Assembly: GCA_039090855.1 (NCBI GenBank)
Contig: CM076990.1
Location: 202,497,232-202,561,231, forward strand
DNA from: Macrothele yani
Taxonomy: Eukaryota > Arthropoda > Arachnida > Araneae > Macrothelidae
Direction: 5' to 3'
Length of the DNA: 64,000 nucleotides
This document shows, piece by piece, positions 45,207-57,581 of the stretch. Every line of letters starts with the position of its first letter. The first letter of the stretch is position 1. Both the position numbers and the translations under genes were made by a program. The notes beneath the pieces are model-generated. The model searched no databases and had not been told where the DNA came from. It saw only the letters and a program-made list of their open reading frames with translations.

Positions 45207-45779
45207 CTATTTAAGAAAAAAAAAAAAAAGAAGATAGTACATAATTTAATTAATTTGGAATGATCATGAAATGTAAAATTTATTCCATAATACAACAGAA
45301 GTGAAAATTATATAATACTAAAATAATTTTTGTCGTATAACCCATGGATCATCTGCTAAAAAAATTTTAAATATAAGTTCTGAAAATTATACACCGATTT
45401 AAAAAAAAAAAAAAAGTTTTTGCGGCCCTTTGATTTAAAAATATCTGCAGGGTAATTGTGCAGGAGAGTATTTGGAAAAGGAACACCCTCAGAAATTTTT
45501 TTCTCAGTTCAGGAGTTAGTACAGAGCAGAAAGGAGGGGGTGGGTGTCATAAAGAAAGATCGGGGAAGTTGTGGGCTGGGGCAGAGGGGGTCATTTTATA
45601 TTGTTGAGACAACTCTGACTGTTATGCAATCTCTGTTTTTGTCTAACAGATAATGAAAATGTACGCACAGTGCTTGTTGCATGAACCTATGCATGCCTCC
45701 CTTCAAAGTTCCTTGTTTAGATCGTCCTTCATCGTTTTGACCAATGTCTTTGCTGCTGATATTTTCCTTCATCACTATT
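45207..45779. other. Intron d-c, left part
   Basis: A-tracts near 45,210-45,230 and 45,400-45,415. No gene recognised. Confidence 0.4.
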
Positions 45780-46110
45780 CATGATGTCTTCAAAAAGGAA
45801 ACATTTCAGTTCCACAGCCAAATTGAAACTTAAACTGGGAGGCACAGTTGAGGATATGATTGTATCACTGTGCAATAGTTTTCAGAAGGTCAGAAAACAA
45901 TCGTGCAGTGACACGCGGAAAGCCGCTGTGCTGTGTCCTAAAACGTAAACAAATTCATTGGTAAATTCTACAAGAGAATTCACAGAAATCTAGCTTTATT
46001 TTTTACTGACCCACGTATAAGCCGATCTCCCAATTCTGAAAGCAGGATTGCTTCCAAAAACTTTCGACTTATATGCGAGTACATACAGTATTTCTATGAC
46101 CTGTTCTTAT
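45780..46110 (+). mobile_element. Possible pogo-like remnant or MITE
   Basis: ATG at 45,786 opens MSSKRKHFSSTAKLKLKLGG, which resembles the start of pogo/jerky-type transposases, then decays. At 46,010-46,090 the text GACCCACGTATAAGCCGATC and CGACTTATATGCGAGTACAT looks like the ends of non-autonomous pogo-type elements. No target duplication established. Confidence 0.3.
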
Positions 46111-46983
46111 CAGCATTTCGTCATTGGCAAGGTATAATGCAATACACTGGAGCTGCATCAGGGTCATCTATGAATGCCATGCCACTGAGCTTTATTTGTC
46201 CAGAGATAAAAATCTAAAAAAAAACCTTTAAAAATGAATTTCTTTATTTAATAAGATCAGTTTTTTTTTCTTACTTTTTCAGGCTCCTGGGTCATTATGT
46301 GACTGACTTTTTTGTCGGAGAAATTCCACTTCCGGATCAAGATCTGTGATGGGTGGATTATACCATTATTATTATTTTTTTTAATTTTCTGAATGCCATG
46401 GTTTGTGGATTATATGAAGGGAAAGAAATTGTGAGAATTTCATGGTGTGCAGATAAATGATAAAAGTTACAGTATTTGCTTATTAAGAACTGCAGAAACA
46501 AATACATTTGAAATAGAGCTCAATTTAATGACTTAAAATTTCAGCTATCTGAGTGTTTAATTGAAAAACTTACTTACTTCTCCATCACATCCCAAATAAG
46601 CTAGCAAAATTAGTAAGTAGAGAACAACTTATCACTTAAACATGATAAAATGGAAAAAGCAATGTTATTTTCCATATATCAATGGACTGATATAACAAAT
46701 ACATTGATCAAACACCATGAAATTTAAAACAAAGGATTAAATAACATAAAAAAGCTACTGAAAGCGAAGCCAGAACAGCAACAATACAATTGTAAAACAC
46801 ACTGAAACATGCATGCAAACTGTTGTGGAATAAACTTCAAATTTTGGATTAAACATCTTAAATCAATGAAAGATGTATTAGAGACTTACTTATACATCAG
46901 GAACAAAGGCAAAATGACCAAACCCACAAAAAAGCATAAGCCCAATACTCAAGACCTTGTTTAGTAACAACAAATAAGTTTTT

Positions 46984-46985
<2 letters not shown>
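46110..46985. other. Intron d-c, nothing recognised
   Basis: No gene or named repeat. Confidence 0.4.

Positions 46986-47075
<90 letters not shown>
46986..47075. repeat. (TG)n(AG)n microsatellite
   Basis: About 30 TG units then about 14 AG units. Confidence 0.97.
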
Positions 47076-47082
<7 letters not shown>

Positions 47083-47319
47083 AGAAGAAGAAGAATGTAA
47101 AGTGTCATTATATTATAATGATTGATAACTTGGGTTTTGGCAACAATTTTTAGATACAACAATCTCTGCAGAGCCTAAAGAGGCCCTAATAGTCACCAAA
47201 AGGCCAGAAATGTCTGCAAGAAAATAAAATACTCAGCAGAAGAAGAAGTAAGCATATTCTCCAACTAAACAACACTCAGATATGCACCAAAAAAACAATC
47301 TATTACACACACATACCTA

Positions 47320-48640
47320 ACAATGTGTTGGCCCACCTTTTGCCTTTGCAACAGCAGTAACATGTCAAGACATGGATTATATCATGTGTTGTAAATGCTC
47401 AGGTGGTATTGCAGACAGTCACCTGTAAAGTGCTTAGAACTGCCAACGGTGGATTTCAGGCTTGAATGCATTGCTCCACTTCACCCACATATGTGCAAAT
47501 GAATTTAACTCAAGAGAATGAGCAGGCTATTTTCAAGGGTTGTGAACTAACTGGAATGCTCTGCCAAATAAGTCTTCACAAAATGAGAGTGAGATGGGAG
47601 ATGCCTTGTTGAAAGAGGGCATCCTTTTATGGGAAATGGATGACCATGAATGGGTGTAAGTGGTTAGCGAGCACATCAACACAAGCCTGTGCAATGATGA
47701 AGGTCTCAATAGGTACAAGGGGCCCTTCAAGGTGGCCCACATGAACATGCCACAGAACATTACACCACATTCATTGGCCTGGTGTCTGTGACCTCATGTA
47801 ATCTTTACAACACATACACTCTCCTTTCAAAGAATTGTTAGTGGAACCTCAATTTGTCAAACTATGCCAGCTGTTTCTAGTTTTCCATGGTCTACAGGCT
47901 ATGTTCCTTCAACAATTACAGTCTCATAGCCTGTTGACATGCTGTTAACAAGGGAAATTGATGTGGGTGACAGCTACCATACATGGCCCAGTCTTGCCAT
48001 CATACATCGATCAGTCTTTGTCCAAACCATCGTACATGTCCCGTCATCAAATGCCAATGTTATACCATTCATTGTGGCCATTCGTTGTGATAAGGGAGAG
48101 GTAGTGCTAAATTCGAAAATCAATGGCCTACTTTTGGCCTCATTTCCCCCGGTGGCTGCCAGTTTTGATGTAGTTCTGGTATATGTGTGCAACAGTCACA
48201 AATGGCAATCCTAGTCAGTCTGCAGTCATGAAGATCGAGCACCCCCATCTTTCTCACGCTGACTATCAGCCCATAATCAAACTCGCTCAGGTCACCATAT
48301 TTACCTTAATCACAGTCACACTTGTGCTATACAGCAGGCAGGTATCTGACCAATTTATATCCATGAGGTTTGGGCGGGGCACATTATTGTGGAGGGCTAA
48401 GGCAGATGTGCAGATGGGCACAGTATGTATGAGAAGTTGTACTTCAGTGTAAATGTATCTCTGAGTAAAGCCATAAACAGAACTTCCTAAAATTCTAGAC
48501 ACCATTTAACAACTCTAAATTAAAATTGTCTATATAAATATTTACATCTGGATTTTACCAATATGTCTGTTATCAGGATAAATGGTAGCTTCCATTACAA
48601 TGCCAGTGCATCCACCATAACATTTTGACTGATATATCAA
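47320..48640 (-). mobile_element. Tc1-type transposon, strongly decayed
   Basis: The left end has GTTGGCCCACCTTTTGCCTT, a typical sub-terminal sequence of one Tc1 group (compare 59,272). The minus strand shows HVGHLEGPLVPIETFIIAQA, CVDVLANHLHPFMVIHFP, DALFQQGISHLTL (second catalytic Asp changed to Gly) and LFGRAFQLVHNP. Stops are frequent. Terminal repeats were not found, so the borders are approximate. Confidence 0.65.
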
Positions 48641-49310
48641 CTTAAGATACTTCAGTTAACAGCAACCATGTGATCCAGGATAGTGTAATGGCTATCACAC
48701 TCAGATGGAAACCTGTATATTTGAGATTGTATTTTGCTCCAGAATGCATAATGTTCAATATCAAGTTTTCTGAGAAGTTCTCAACATGAATAACAATTTT
48801 AAAAAAAATTGAATATCTATATTAAACAAATACAGAATACTGAACTATATCTTTTTAACTGCCAACTTCTGCAAAAGTGCTAGCCACTGAAGTGTTCTGG
48901 TCAGGTAGGTGTCATATGCCAGACAGATGATATGATGCATCAAAATCTCCATACACATGCCAAAGGACACACTAACAACACTTTAAAAAGCCCATACTTA
49001 ATCACTCATTGCAATGAATTGCAATTAATACATTTTACATTTTGTACTGGTGTTCTCTGCTAATGAGGGCTGATTGACTGTGGTTTCTGTTGCTTCACTA
49101 CACAGCACCCACATCTCAATTACTCAAATGGTGCACAGTGACCATGAAAATTATCCAGAGTACGCAGATTTTGTGTATCAGTGAGAGCATGCATGTGCAT
49201 TTGGGTTTGCATGTGAGATTCAGGATACATGAAGTTTTTAGAGGGTCTTATAAAGATGGAATTTACCATAAATATGTTATTATGGCATATAAAAACAAAA
49301 ATGTACTTAC
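48640..49310. other. Intron d-c, right end
   Basis: Nothing recognised. Confidence 0.4.
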
Positions 49311-49399
49311 TGAAAATATAGTGGCGGTCGTTCGTTCATGTATCTAATAAAAATTCCTAGGAGTGATATGCCGACAAAGAGTGTGGTTCCGTTGCTATC
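49311..49399 (-). CDS. Host FERM gene, exon c (start of FERM C-lobe)
   Basis: 89 bp; acceptor CTTCTTCTTCTTCAG and donor GTAAGT on the minus strand. It reads DSNGTTLFVGISLLGIFIRY then MNERPPLYF plus CA. The pattern DS.G....IG..L.GIF....N.R.P..F matches the first strands of the PH-like lobe in PTPN14/21. The hydrophobic LFVGISLLGIFI is a beta-strand pair and not a membrane helix. It joins exon b in phase 0 and exon d in phase 2. Confidence 0.87.
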
Positions 49400-49797
49400 C
49401 TGAAGAAGAAGAAAAAAGCATGAAGAAAAGTATATTAAATCACTGAATGATTCAAACAAAAACAATTCCAGTTTTCATGACTTCTAACAACTTTTCCAGT
49501 CACAGTCACAGGAATAAAAAATTAAAAAAAATTAAAAAGAAAGAAAAAGGCTACTGAATGATTTCTGCTCAAAAACTGGACATTTCTTTGTTTACCACCT
49601 AATCAGTTCTAAGGAAACATTAATTGTTACAATATATATAATTTTAAAAAAGATGGTGTCTAATACTTAAGGCATTAAAAATATTTTCCATAGTAATAGT
49701 TGCAAATGAACGAACGTTAATTTTTAATTCTACTAAAAATTCAATTACACATCAAGCATATCACAACTATTTTCTGAAATGCAGGTACTTGTTTCTA
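49400..49797. other. Intron c-b, left end
   Basis: Nothing recognised. Confidence 0.4.
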
Positions 49798-51406
49798 TTG
49801 GGTTGTCGGAAAAGTCATGACGTATTTTAGCTATGTTTTGCAAAGGTCATTTATTGATAGAAAGAACAAAGATCAATCAATGATATAATGGTTTTAAACT
49901 CAGGCATCACGCAACAATAACGCATAAACATATATAACAAGCGAAACACATACAGTCACGTACCATAAAAGGTTCGTTTAGCGGTAGCTTTTGGTCATCC
50001 TACGACCTTGATCACCCGCGATCGACTGGATGGGCTGGTTGCCAGAACTACAATTTGAAGGTGGGGTGTTGGAACTCCCCAACTTGAAATTGTAGTTCTG
50101 GCAACCAGCCCATTCAGTCGATCGCGGGTGATCAAGGTCGTAGGATGACCGAAAGCTACCGCTAAACGAACCTTTTATAGTACGTGACTCTGTGTGTTTC
50201 GCTCGTTTTATATGTTTACAATGATATAATGCCAGTTTTGTTCAATAATCTTTTGCCATCTTTCAGTGAGCTGCAGAATGCCTCGTTCATAGAAGGACCT
50301 GTCTTTCGTGGTGAAAAACTGTACAAGAAGCTGATTTACAGCTTCATCTGAATTGAACGTTATACCATGCAAGGACTGTTGAAGAGAGCGAAACAAGTGG
50401 AATTCTGACGGCGCAAGGTCAGGCAAGTACGCTGGGTGTGGCAACACATTCCACCCAAGCTGCAATAATTTTTGGCAGGTGATCAAACTTGTGTGTGGTC
50501 TCGCGTTGTTGCGATGGAACACAACACCTTTACGATGAACGAGCTCTGGACATTTCTGGATGATGGATTCGTGCAAACTGCCCAATTGCCAACAGTACGC
50601 ATTCCAATTGGTTGTTTGGTTCCGTGGTAGGAGCTCAAAAAACAAGACACCTTTAAAATCCTACCACACTGAGACCAGAACCTTCCGCTGATGAATGTCT
50701 GCTTTGGATGTCGTTTGAGGCAGAGCAGCACGTCGGGACCAAGACCATTTGTGCGGCACATTGTTGTACACAATCCACTTTTCATCACCAGTTATCAGTC
50801 GCTTCAAAAAAGGATCTTTTCCTCACGTTTAATGAGCATATCGCAGATGTTTATACGCGCCGTCAATTGAGCTTCTTTGATTTCATGAGGAACCCACACA
50901 TCGAGCTTGCTTACGTATCCCAGCTTCTTCAGGAGGTCATGAACGCTTGAATGATCGATGTGCAATGTGTCTGCAATCTCTCATGTTGTGTAACATGGGT
51001 TTGACTCGATCAATGCCTTGATTTGGTCGTCATCAACCTCGGTTGGCCTCCCGGACCGAGGAGCATTGTTGAGGTCAAAATCATCAGCACAGAATTTTGC
51101 GAACCACCACTGGCACTGACGTTCTTGTATAGCATTATCACCGTACACTTTATGCAACTTTTCACAAGATTGACACACGTTGTTCCCTTTACAGAAGTAA
51201 AACAGTAAAATATGGCAAAAATGCATTTCAACTTGATGTCAAATCTCCGTAAATCAACCACATCGCTCACAATTCCTTTTAGACTGCAGCTAGAACTGGC
51301 ACCTGTTGAATGCCCTAGCACAGAGCTGTGCATGCCTCTAGTACTTCCGAAACTGCCCAACCGCCATCGGGTGCCAAAATACGTCATGACTTTTCCGACA
51401 ACCCAA
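49798..51406 (-). mobile_element. Mariner transposon with a foldback insertion
   Basis: Terminal repeats TTGGGTTGTCGGAAAAGTCA and its mirror lie between TA dinucleotides (49,796-49,797; 51,407-51,408). Minus-strand transposase: VYGDNAIQERQCQWWFAKF and SGRPTEVDDDQIKALIESNP (51,150-51,000), HIDHSSVHDLLKKLGYVSKL (about 50,960), FHRNNARPHTSL and LPDLAPSEFHLFRS (50,530-50,430). The second catalytic Asp is Asn and the third is Glu, 34 residues apart where mariner has DD34D. Frameshifts also occur. Without the insert at 49,891-50,218 it would be about 1.27 kb. Confidence 0.92.
49891..50218. repeat. Foldback (hairpin) insertion element, 328 bp
   Basis: 49,926-50,067 and 50,074-50,217 are inverted copies with few mismatches. 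The 13-bp sequence CAATGATATAATG occurs at 49,878-49,890 and 50,219-50,231, so the insert is bounded by a target duplication placed in the last codons of the mariner transposase. Non-coding. Confidence 0.85.
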
Positions 51407-51408
51407 TA

Positions 51409-51725
51409 CATAAAACAAAAAATGCTCTCAATTTAATTATCAATGCCGATACATTATGAATTTTCTGGACTTATTTTTGGCCCATACCGAAGCAATACAT
51501 CTAATATTCCGAGAGACAGCATTTACAATGATGTATTTCAGCTTTATGAGAACTACCATGTAACACACATCTTGTATTTCACAGTGAAACAAATCTCCTT
51601 CAAACATCCATTTTTAATCTGCCCATTTTCTTGCCATCTTTTTACTTACTAAGAATCCAAAAGTTTAGATACAACAAATCCGTTAAATACCAATTGTGTA
51701 CTTTTCTTTTCCACATAGTATATCT
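51409..51725. other. Intron c-b, nothing recognised
   Basis: No gene or named repeat. Confidence 0.4.
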
Positions 51726-54408
51726 TTCATACATACATATCACTAAGCTGTTCTCTGAGATTCACAGGTTACCTCCACAAAGAAATACAAACTACCAGAT
51801 AAGTTTTTAACTAATTATTTGCTTACTATTGCTGTATTAAACTTCTCCATTTAAAGTGATCTTGGCATACAACTCGGGCTTCACTGACATACACAAGACC
51901 TTCGATACTTCATACTCATAATCTTTTTCTCATGCAGACACTCCTGAATCTGATCCTCCCAGGACTTCCTTGGTCTTTCTCTGCCTTTCTTTCCTGCCGC
52001 TAGGGCCAAAAAAATTTCTTAGTAAGCATCTCATAACTGATTCTTTCAACATGGCCAAACCACCAGTCTCCACCTTGTTAACAATATTTTGCTTCACATT
52101 ACCCAACTGCAACACATCTTCATTCCTCACATGATCAGAATGCGGCTTGCCACAAACCCACCATAAGTAACGCATTTCCCCAGCACACAAACGACCCCTA
52201 TGTTTCTTCAGTTGTACCCATGTTTCACTGCCATACATCAGAGTAGGAACAATAGCAATTTCATACATAGCCATGTGGGACTCTCTTGAGAACCCATCAT
52301 ACCTGTGAAAACCTCCCAAAGCAGCTATGTCTTTCAATGAAAAATTCACTCACCTACTAATTTCATCATCCAATTTGTTCTCTCTGTCAAACATGCTTCC
52401 TAAATGCACTAACTCATCCACCTCATCAATAACTGTGCCAATTAGACTTATCTCGCATTCACTGTTAACAGTTCCTCGCTCAAAAACCATAACTTTGGTT
52501 TTTTTCCCTTATTTATACTCAGTTTAAATTTCATGTAAACTTCGTACATTCAGGACAACAAACTCTGCAACTCACTTTTGCTCTCTGCAAACAGGACTGT
52601 GTCATCAGCATGCAGCAATCTGCACACACGGGTATTACCAAGACATAAACCAGTATTGTGCATCTTGGCATCATGCATGCACGCATCCATAAATATATTA
52701 AACAGCCATGGTGACATTACACAACCTTGTCTGACTCCCGTACCAATAGAAAACCATTTTGATAAGACACCATTCACTCGTACACAAGTTCTACTGCCAG
52801 CATACATGCCTTTTAACTATTAAGTAGATTCCCAGAAACCGTATTTATTCAATATCTTCCACAAGAGTATCCTATTTACTCAGTCATAAGCTTTCTCTAA
52901 ATCTATGAAGGCAGCAAAAACATTCGTATCAACATCCAGATACATTTCAATTATCATGCGTAATGCAAAAATTTGGTTAGTGCAGCCTTTACCAGGCATA
53001 AAACCACTCTGAACATACCACACTTTCTCTGATGTAAGAGTTCTTACCTTTTTAATAATGACCTAACCAAACACTTTCCCTGGCACACTCAGTAAGCTAA
53101 TACCATGATAGTTCTTGCAGTCAGTCTGGCCACCTTTTCCCTTATACAAGGGAACAATGATAGCATCCCTCCAGTCCCGAGGTACCATTCCTAACTCCCA
53201 GCACAACTGGCAGATTTCAAGTAACCAGTCAATTACATGGACACCACCACATTTCAACATATCAGCAGTTATGCCACCAACTCCTAGAGCTTTACCATTC
53301 TGAAGAGATTTTATTTAGAGCTTTACACACTTCTTCTCTTGAGATCCCTCCTGTGCTTTCATCCTTCGCTGTGCCATCATCTGCATCTGTCTCAGAATCA
53401 TCTTTGCTTTCCTGATTTAATAACTCATAGAAGTATTCACCCCATCTTTCACTTAACTCATGGGCTCCCATATCATTTCCTCGATCTTATTCTTCACACA
53501 ACTTACAACTTTGTTCCCCCTATTTTTCCTGAGTCTCATGTACTTCCAGAAAGTTTTTCTATCTTACCAAAAAGCCTACAAAAAGCCTATTCATGCCTTT
53601 CCACCTTCTCCTTCCTATCTTTTGCCTTACTCTGGTGAACCAGCTTAGCTGCTTCACGCTTCTTATGGCAATATTCATCCACAGAAACTTTACCTTGCAA
53701 CATCCCCAAATAGGCTTCCTTCTTTCTCTTTACTGCCTCTTCAATCTCACTATTCCATCAAGCATCACCTCTATTATTACCCACTACTGTGGTGCCACAG
53801 ACCTCTTTAGCAGCAGTGACAACACATTTTTTAAAACATTCCCAGTTCTTTTCTACATCCCTTTCACATGACTTCAGCTCCTTCAGTCTTTCTCTGAGTA
53901 AGTTAGAGTAATGCTGATAATCTTCAGGTAGCCTATCAACCTTTTTTCTTTCCATTCTAGGCCTTTCCATTCCTTTTCTTCCAACCGACATTCAGTTTCA
54001 CTCATGATACTACCAAGTAATGATCAGAGCCAACATCTGCACTTCTCATCACATGAGCGTCAACAACTAAGTGTTTCAGACACTGATCATAGAAGAAAAT
54101 CTATGACACTCTTTTGACCAAGAGTATGATTTCCCCAAGTATATGTGTGGATATACTTGTGGTTGAAAAACGTATTAGATACACACAAACCATTTTCAAT
54201 GTAAAGCTCAATTAATCTTTCGCCATTATCATTCACACAAGAATCATTAAAGTCACTCTGAACATTATCAGAAATTCCATTCTTAACACCTACTCTAGCA
54301 TCAAAATCAGTTGCTATTATAACTTTATCTTTAGCACCAAACTAGCTGAAAATAGCCTTTAGTTCATTACAAAAATCTTTCTATCAGCAGGTTCTGAATC
54401 ACAAGAAT
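51726..54408 (-). mobile_element. LINE-A copy 5, longest copy
   Basis: Short TACA tail at 51,728-51,738, then the 3' UTR. Minus-strand motifs from 5' to 3': LIIATDFDARVGVKN-like endonuclease remnant (about 54,320), RLKELKSCERDVEKNWECFK (53,880), NGKALGVGGITADMLKCGGV (about 53,290), LGMVPRDWRDAIIVPLYKGK (53,190), MPGKGCTNQIFALRMIIEMY (about 52,990), VRQGCVMSPWLFNIFMDACM and LLHADDTVLFAESKSELQ (catalytic HADD, 52,610), LMYGSETWVQLKKHRGRLCA (52,220). The 5' part of the endonuclease is missing. Many stops and shifts. Confidence 0.9.
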
Positions 54409-54429
54409 CTAAATTAGCAGTTTTTAGCT

Positions 54430-54990
54430 GAACTCTAACATGGTTAGCCTTGCAGTACAGGAATGGAAATAGATTTTAATTATCTGGATGTGATTATTGA
54501 TGAGAATGAAAGGCTTGATAACACAGTTAAATGAAACAACTGACCAAGCAGGAAGCCGCTTATTTGCTGCAGATGAGATTGTTTTCCCCAAGAAAGTGAA
54601 ATAAACTTGTTATTTACAATGCAGTATTTAGAACAACCCTTTTTTACATCATGGCAATGAGAGTTTGGTGCAAAGCAAAGGGCTCTATAGGTTAGAAGCT
54701 GCAGAGATGAGAATGGCAAGAGGGATATCTGGGGGAGGAAAGAGGGGGGAGATCGGTGGATGCAATGGCAAAACAGAATTAGTGATGCAGACATTAGAAC
54801 AGAGCTGGATATTTTGGTGAAGGAAAAAGTTAGTGAGGACATTTTGAGATGGTATGGACATGTGTATCAAACAGAAGATGAAAGATTTTGTCAACAGATG
54901 TTAAATTCCGTGGTATTAGGCCATAGACAAGATGCGGACCTGAAAGAAGGTGGACTGAGCATGTGAAATTAGCCATTAGTTATTAAGGAA
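54430..54990 (+). mobile_element. Third LINE family, RT C-terminal fragment
   Basis: Plus-strand pieces LEAAEMRMARGISG (54,700) and MQWQNRISDADIRTELDILV then DILRWYGHVYQTEDERFC (54,760-54,900), and RRWTEHVKLAIS near 54,945. RWYGHV and RRRW are the usual C-terminal motifs of LINE reverse transcriptases; the text differs from LINE-A and LINE-B. It is 5'-truncated and shifted. Confidence 0.7.
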
Positions 54991-55294
54991 ACAATACAGT
55001 AAAGGTAGAAAATCTTCAAATGGACAAGAAGAGACAGAGGTGCAGCAACTGCAGCTGGGCACCAGCCTCTGTAGTTGACGAAAAGGTTGGAATGATGCTT
55101 CTGTTCAAGTTGGAAATGCACCACATTTCCAGTTTTCCTGTATGAGAATGAGATCTTTGATTCAGAGTTTGATTTTATGGCTAGGTTGGAATTTAGTGTT
55201 TTAGAGTTACATTATTTTAGGATTTGAGAAGTCCATAACAACTCCAGGAGAAAATAATGCAATTAGAATAATGATAACAGTTTCTGAAACTAAC
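54990..55294. other. Intron c-b, right end
   Basis: Nothing recognised. Confidence 0.4.
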
Positions 55295-55453
55295 CTTCCC
55301 AGCAAAGCATTCTTGACCATAACTATCTAGATGTTGGGCTTCCATTATGTAATATACTTCAGCCAACTGCTGCGACAGACCTTGGAGACTAAGATGTGTA
55401 TTGATCACTCGTTCTAAAACTGCTTCTTGATTCTGTTTCCCTCCAGACATGTG
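55295..55453 (-). CDS. Host FERM gene, exon b (FERM middle lobe)
   Basis: 159 bp, exactly 53 codons; acceptor TTAATTTCAG, donor GTTAGT on the minus strand. It starts HMSGGKQNQEAVLERVINTH and continues LSLQGLSQQLAEVYYIMEAQ and HLDSYGQECFAGK. The Met is internal: exon a splices in frame (phase 0) straight before the His. FERM middle lobes have the same layout (H..H.GL...AE..Y...A..L..YG), and YGEE.FPAKDS at the lobe junction is characteristic of PTPN14/21. The large size and good codon pattern make it the most secure exon. Confidence 0.9.
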
Positions 55454-55702
55454 CTGAAATTAAAATGTACAACAGTACATAAAATAAAATGTTAACTTGA
55501 TATATGTAATTAAGCACATAAGAACAAATTCTTCATAAGAAAGGTGAAAATAATTTAAACATCCCTCCCCCCTTTTTACCACAATATCTGAATATCAGTA
55601 TAATACTATATGACCAGGGCTTGAAAACTGCAGTATGCTCTATTCAACAACATTTACATATGCGTATTAACTATGCTATATTGCATGTATTTATTATGTG
55701 GC

Positions 55703-56868
55703 ATAAAGTACGATTAAATTAACGTAAAAACGTTACCACTACTGTACTTCACGTTCTTTTAGGTTTAATATATAGTTCTTTCTGGCGTGACCCTATGCAT
55801 TGCATTATAAAGAACATATCATACAATTCATGAAAAATGAAATAATAGGGCTACTCACAATGTTTCCAACATGTTATGTACATAGGAATAGCTTCCTAGC
55901 TGTTGCGCCACAACTCCGCCCGTCGTCATAATTCCGATAAAATTCCTTTGCAAAAACTTTTGTGTCGTCACATTATTATCAATTCAATATTTAACATGTA
56001 AAAGTAACACAAGTTGCAATCCCAAGAATAGGCTAAAATCAAACGTATAGAACATCACGAATGACAAAAAGACCAAATAACCGAAGTCAAAAATACAGAC
56101 ATCACGAACAACAAAAAGATCAAATAACAACATGAATCATGGTAGTAAAAAGGTATATAGGTGAAATGAAGTAAAAAAAAAGAATAAGGTCAACGTCTTC
56201 AAACCATACCAGTTTCAGCATATATATGTATTCAGCAATGTTGTAAGTGTAGGTTTATATGTATTCAGCAATGTTGTAAGTGTAGGTTTATATGTATTCA
56301 GCAATGTTGTAAGTGCATTCATGCGAACATGACTTGCAATAGCTTGTACCACTGAGGATGGTATTGAAATATGCTGAAACCGGTATGGTTTTAAGGTGTT
56401 GACCTTATTCTTTTCTTTTACTTCATTTCACCTATATACCATTTTAGTATCATGATTCGTGTTGTTATTTGATCTTTTTGTCATTCGCGTGATATCTGTA
56501 CATTTAACTTTGGTTATATAGTCTTTTTGTGACTTTAGCCCATTCTTGGGACTGCAACTTGTGTTACCTTTACATGTTAAATATTGAATTAATATTGTGA
56601 CGACACAAAAGTTTTTGCAAAGGAATTTTATCTGAATTACAATGGCGGGCGGAGTTGTGGCACAAGAGCTAGGACGCCATTCCTATGTACATAACATGTT
56701 GGAAACATTGTGAGTAGCCCTATTATTTAATTTTTCATGAATTGCATGATATGTTCTTTTACAATGCAATGCATAGAGGGTCACGCCAGAAAGAACTATA
56801 TATTAAACCTAAAAAAATGTGAAGTACAGTAGTGGTAACATTTTTACATTAATTTAATTGTGCGGTAT
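55703..56868. repeat. 1.2-kb palindrome with tandem repeats in its loop
   Basis: 55,703-56,235 and 56,370-56,868 are inverted copies, diverged by point changes and small indels. The loop (56,236-56,369) holds a 33-bp tandem repeat (atatgtattcagcaatg...) at 56,224-56,315, 2.8 units, and one hammerhead-like core. No terminal duplication established and no coding sequence. Confidence 0.88.
56352..56379 (+). ncRNA. Hammerhead-like core in palindrome loop
   Basis: CTGAGGA, a weak hairpin (GGTAT paired to ATATGCT with wobbles), then GAAACC. It matches CUGANGA...GAAA. The mirror arm lacks the first half, so it is unique to the right side. It hints at a PLE-type origin for the palindrome. Confidence 0.4.
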
Positions 56869-57579
56869 GCTCATCTGTGATGAGTGAAAAGTTTTAGTTG
56901 ATGAGTAAATAATTCAGTAGAGAAGTTTAAATTCAATCGGCAATTATTTATATAATATTATGCTTATTCTTGGATATGTAAGAATTACAAATTTTTATTA
57001 AAGTTTATTTGAATTCACAGAACTGATGAACAATCATGCACCAGCATCAAAAACCGTTTTCTCCAAAAAGAAATTGGACTGCGAATGCTGCGAGTCAAAA
57101 CATCCAGGCACTATGCGCTTAACAAGGAACACGAGGCAAAAAGCTGCAAGTCTGGTAGAATGATTTCCCTACCTGCTGTGTGAAAAGACAAGCAGTGTAA
57201 GAGTCACGTGTGCCTCGTTAGCTGCCACTTAATCAATTCTTGTTGTACGTCATAGGGCAAACATGGGAATTTGTATTTCTGCGCTCCTCTTAAGAAAGTT
57301 CTATCACAGTGAAGGATTATTGCATCATGTCTCTCTAAAGGGAAAAAAACTGAATTTGGTTATCATATGAATAATTGTTAATCATTTGAATTAGGTTAGC
57401 AATAAAATATTCTTCGAGAGATAGGTATAAATTTTAACAAATCTAACTTAAAAACACGAAAAAATTCAACAGCCCAGTAGGGCTGTCGATTTTCAGCTGG
57501 CAAGTGAGATATTCACCTGACTGGTGAGCCAGCATGAAATTTTTCAAGCCCTGTATATGACTATATATCATTATAACAC
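56869..57579. other. Intron b-a, nothing recognised
   Basis: No gene or named repeat. Confidence 0.4.
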
Positions 57580-57581
57580 TA

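Noticed and set aside
47939..48214. 91-codon plus-strand frame as a gene
   Set aside because: Antisense to a decayed Tc1 transposase readable on the minus strand.
55295..55453. The ATG in CACATGTCTGGAGG as gene start
   Set aside because: A good acceptor lies 3 bases upstream and exon a splices in phase; homologous FERM domains continue upstream, so the Met is internal.
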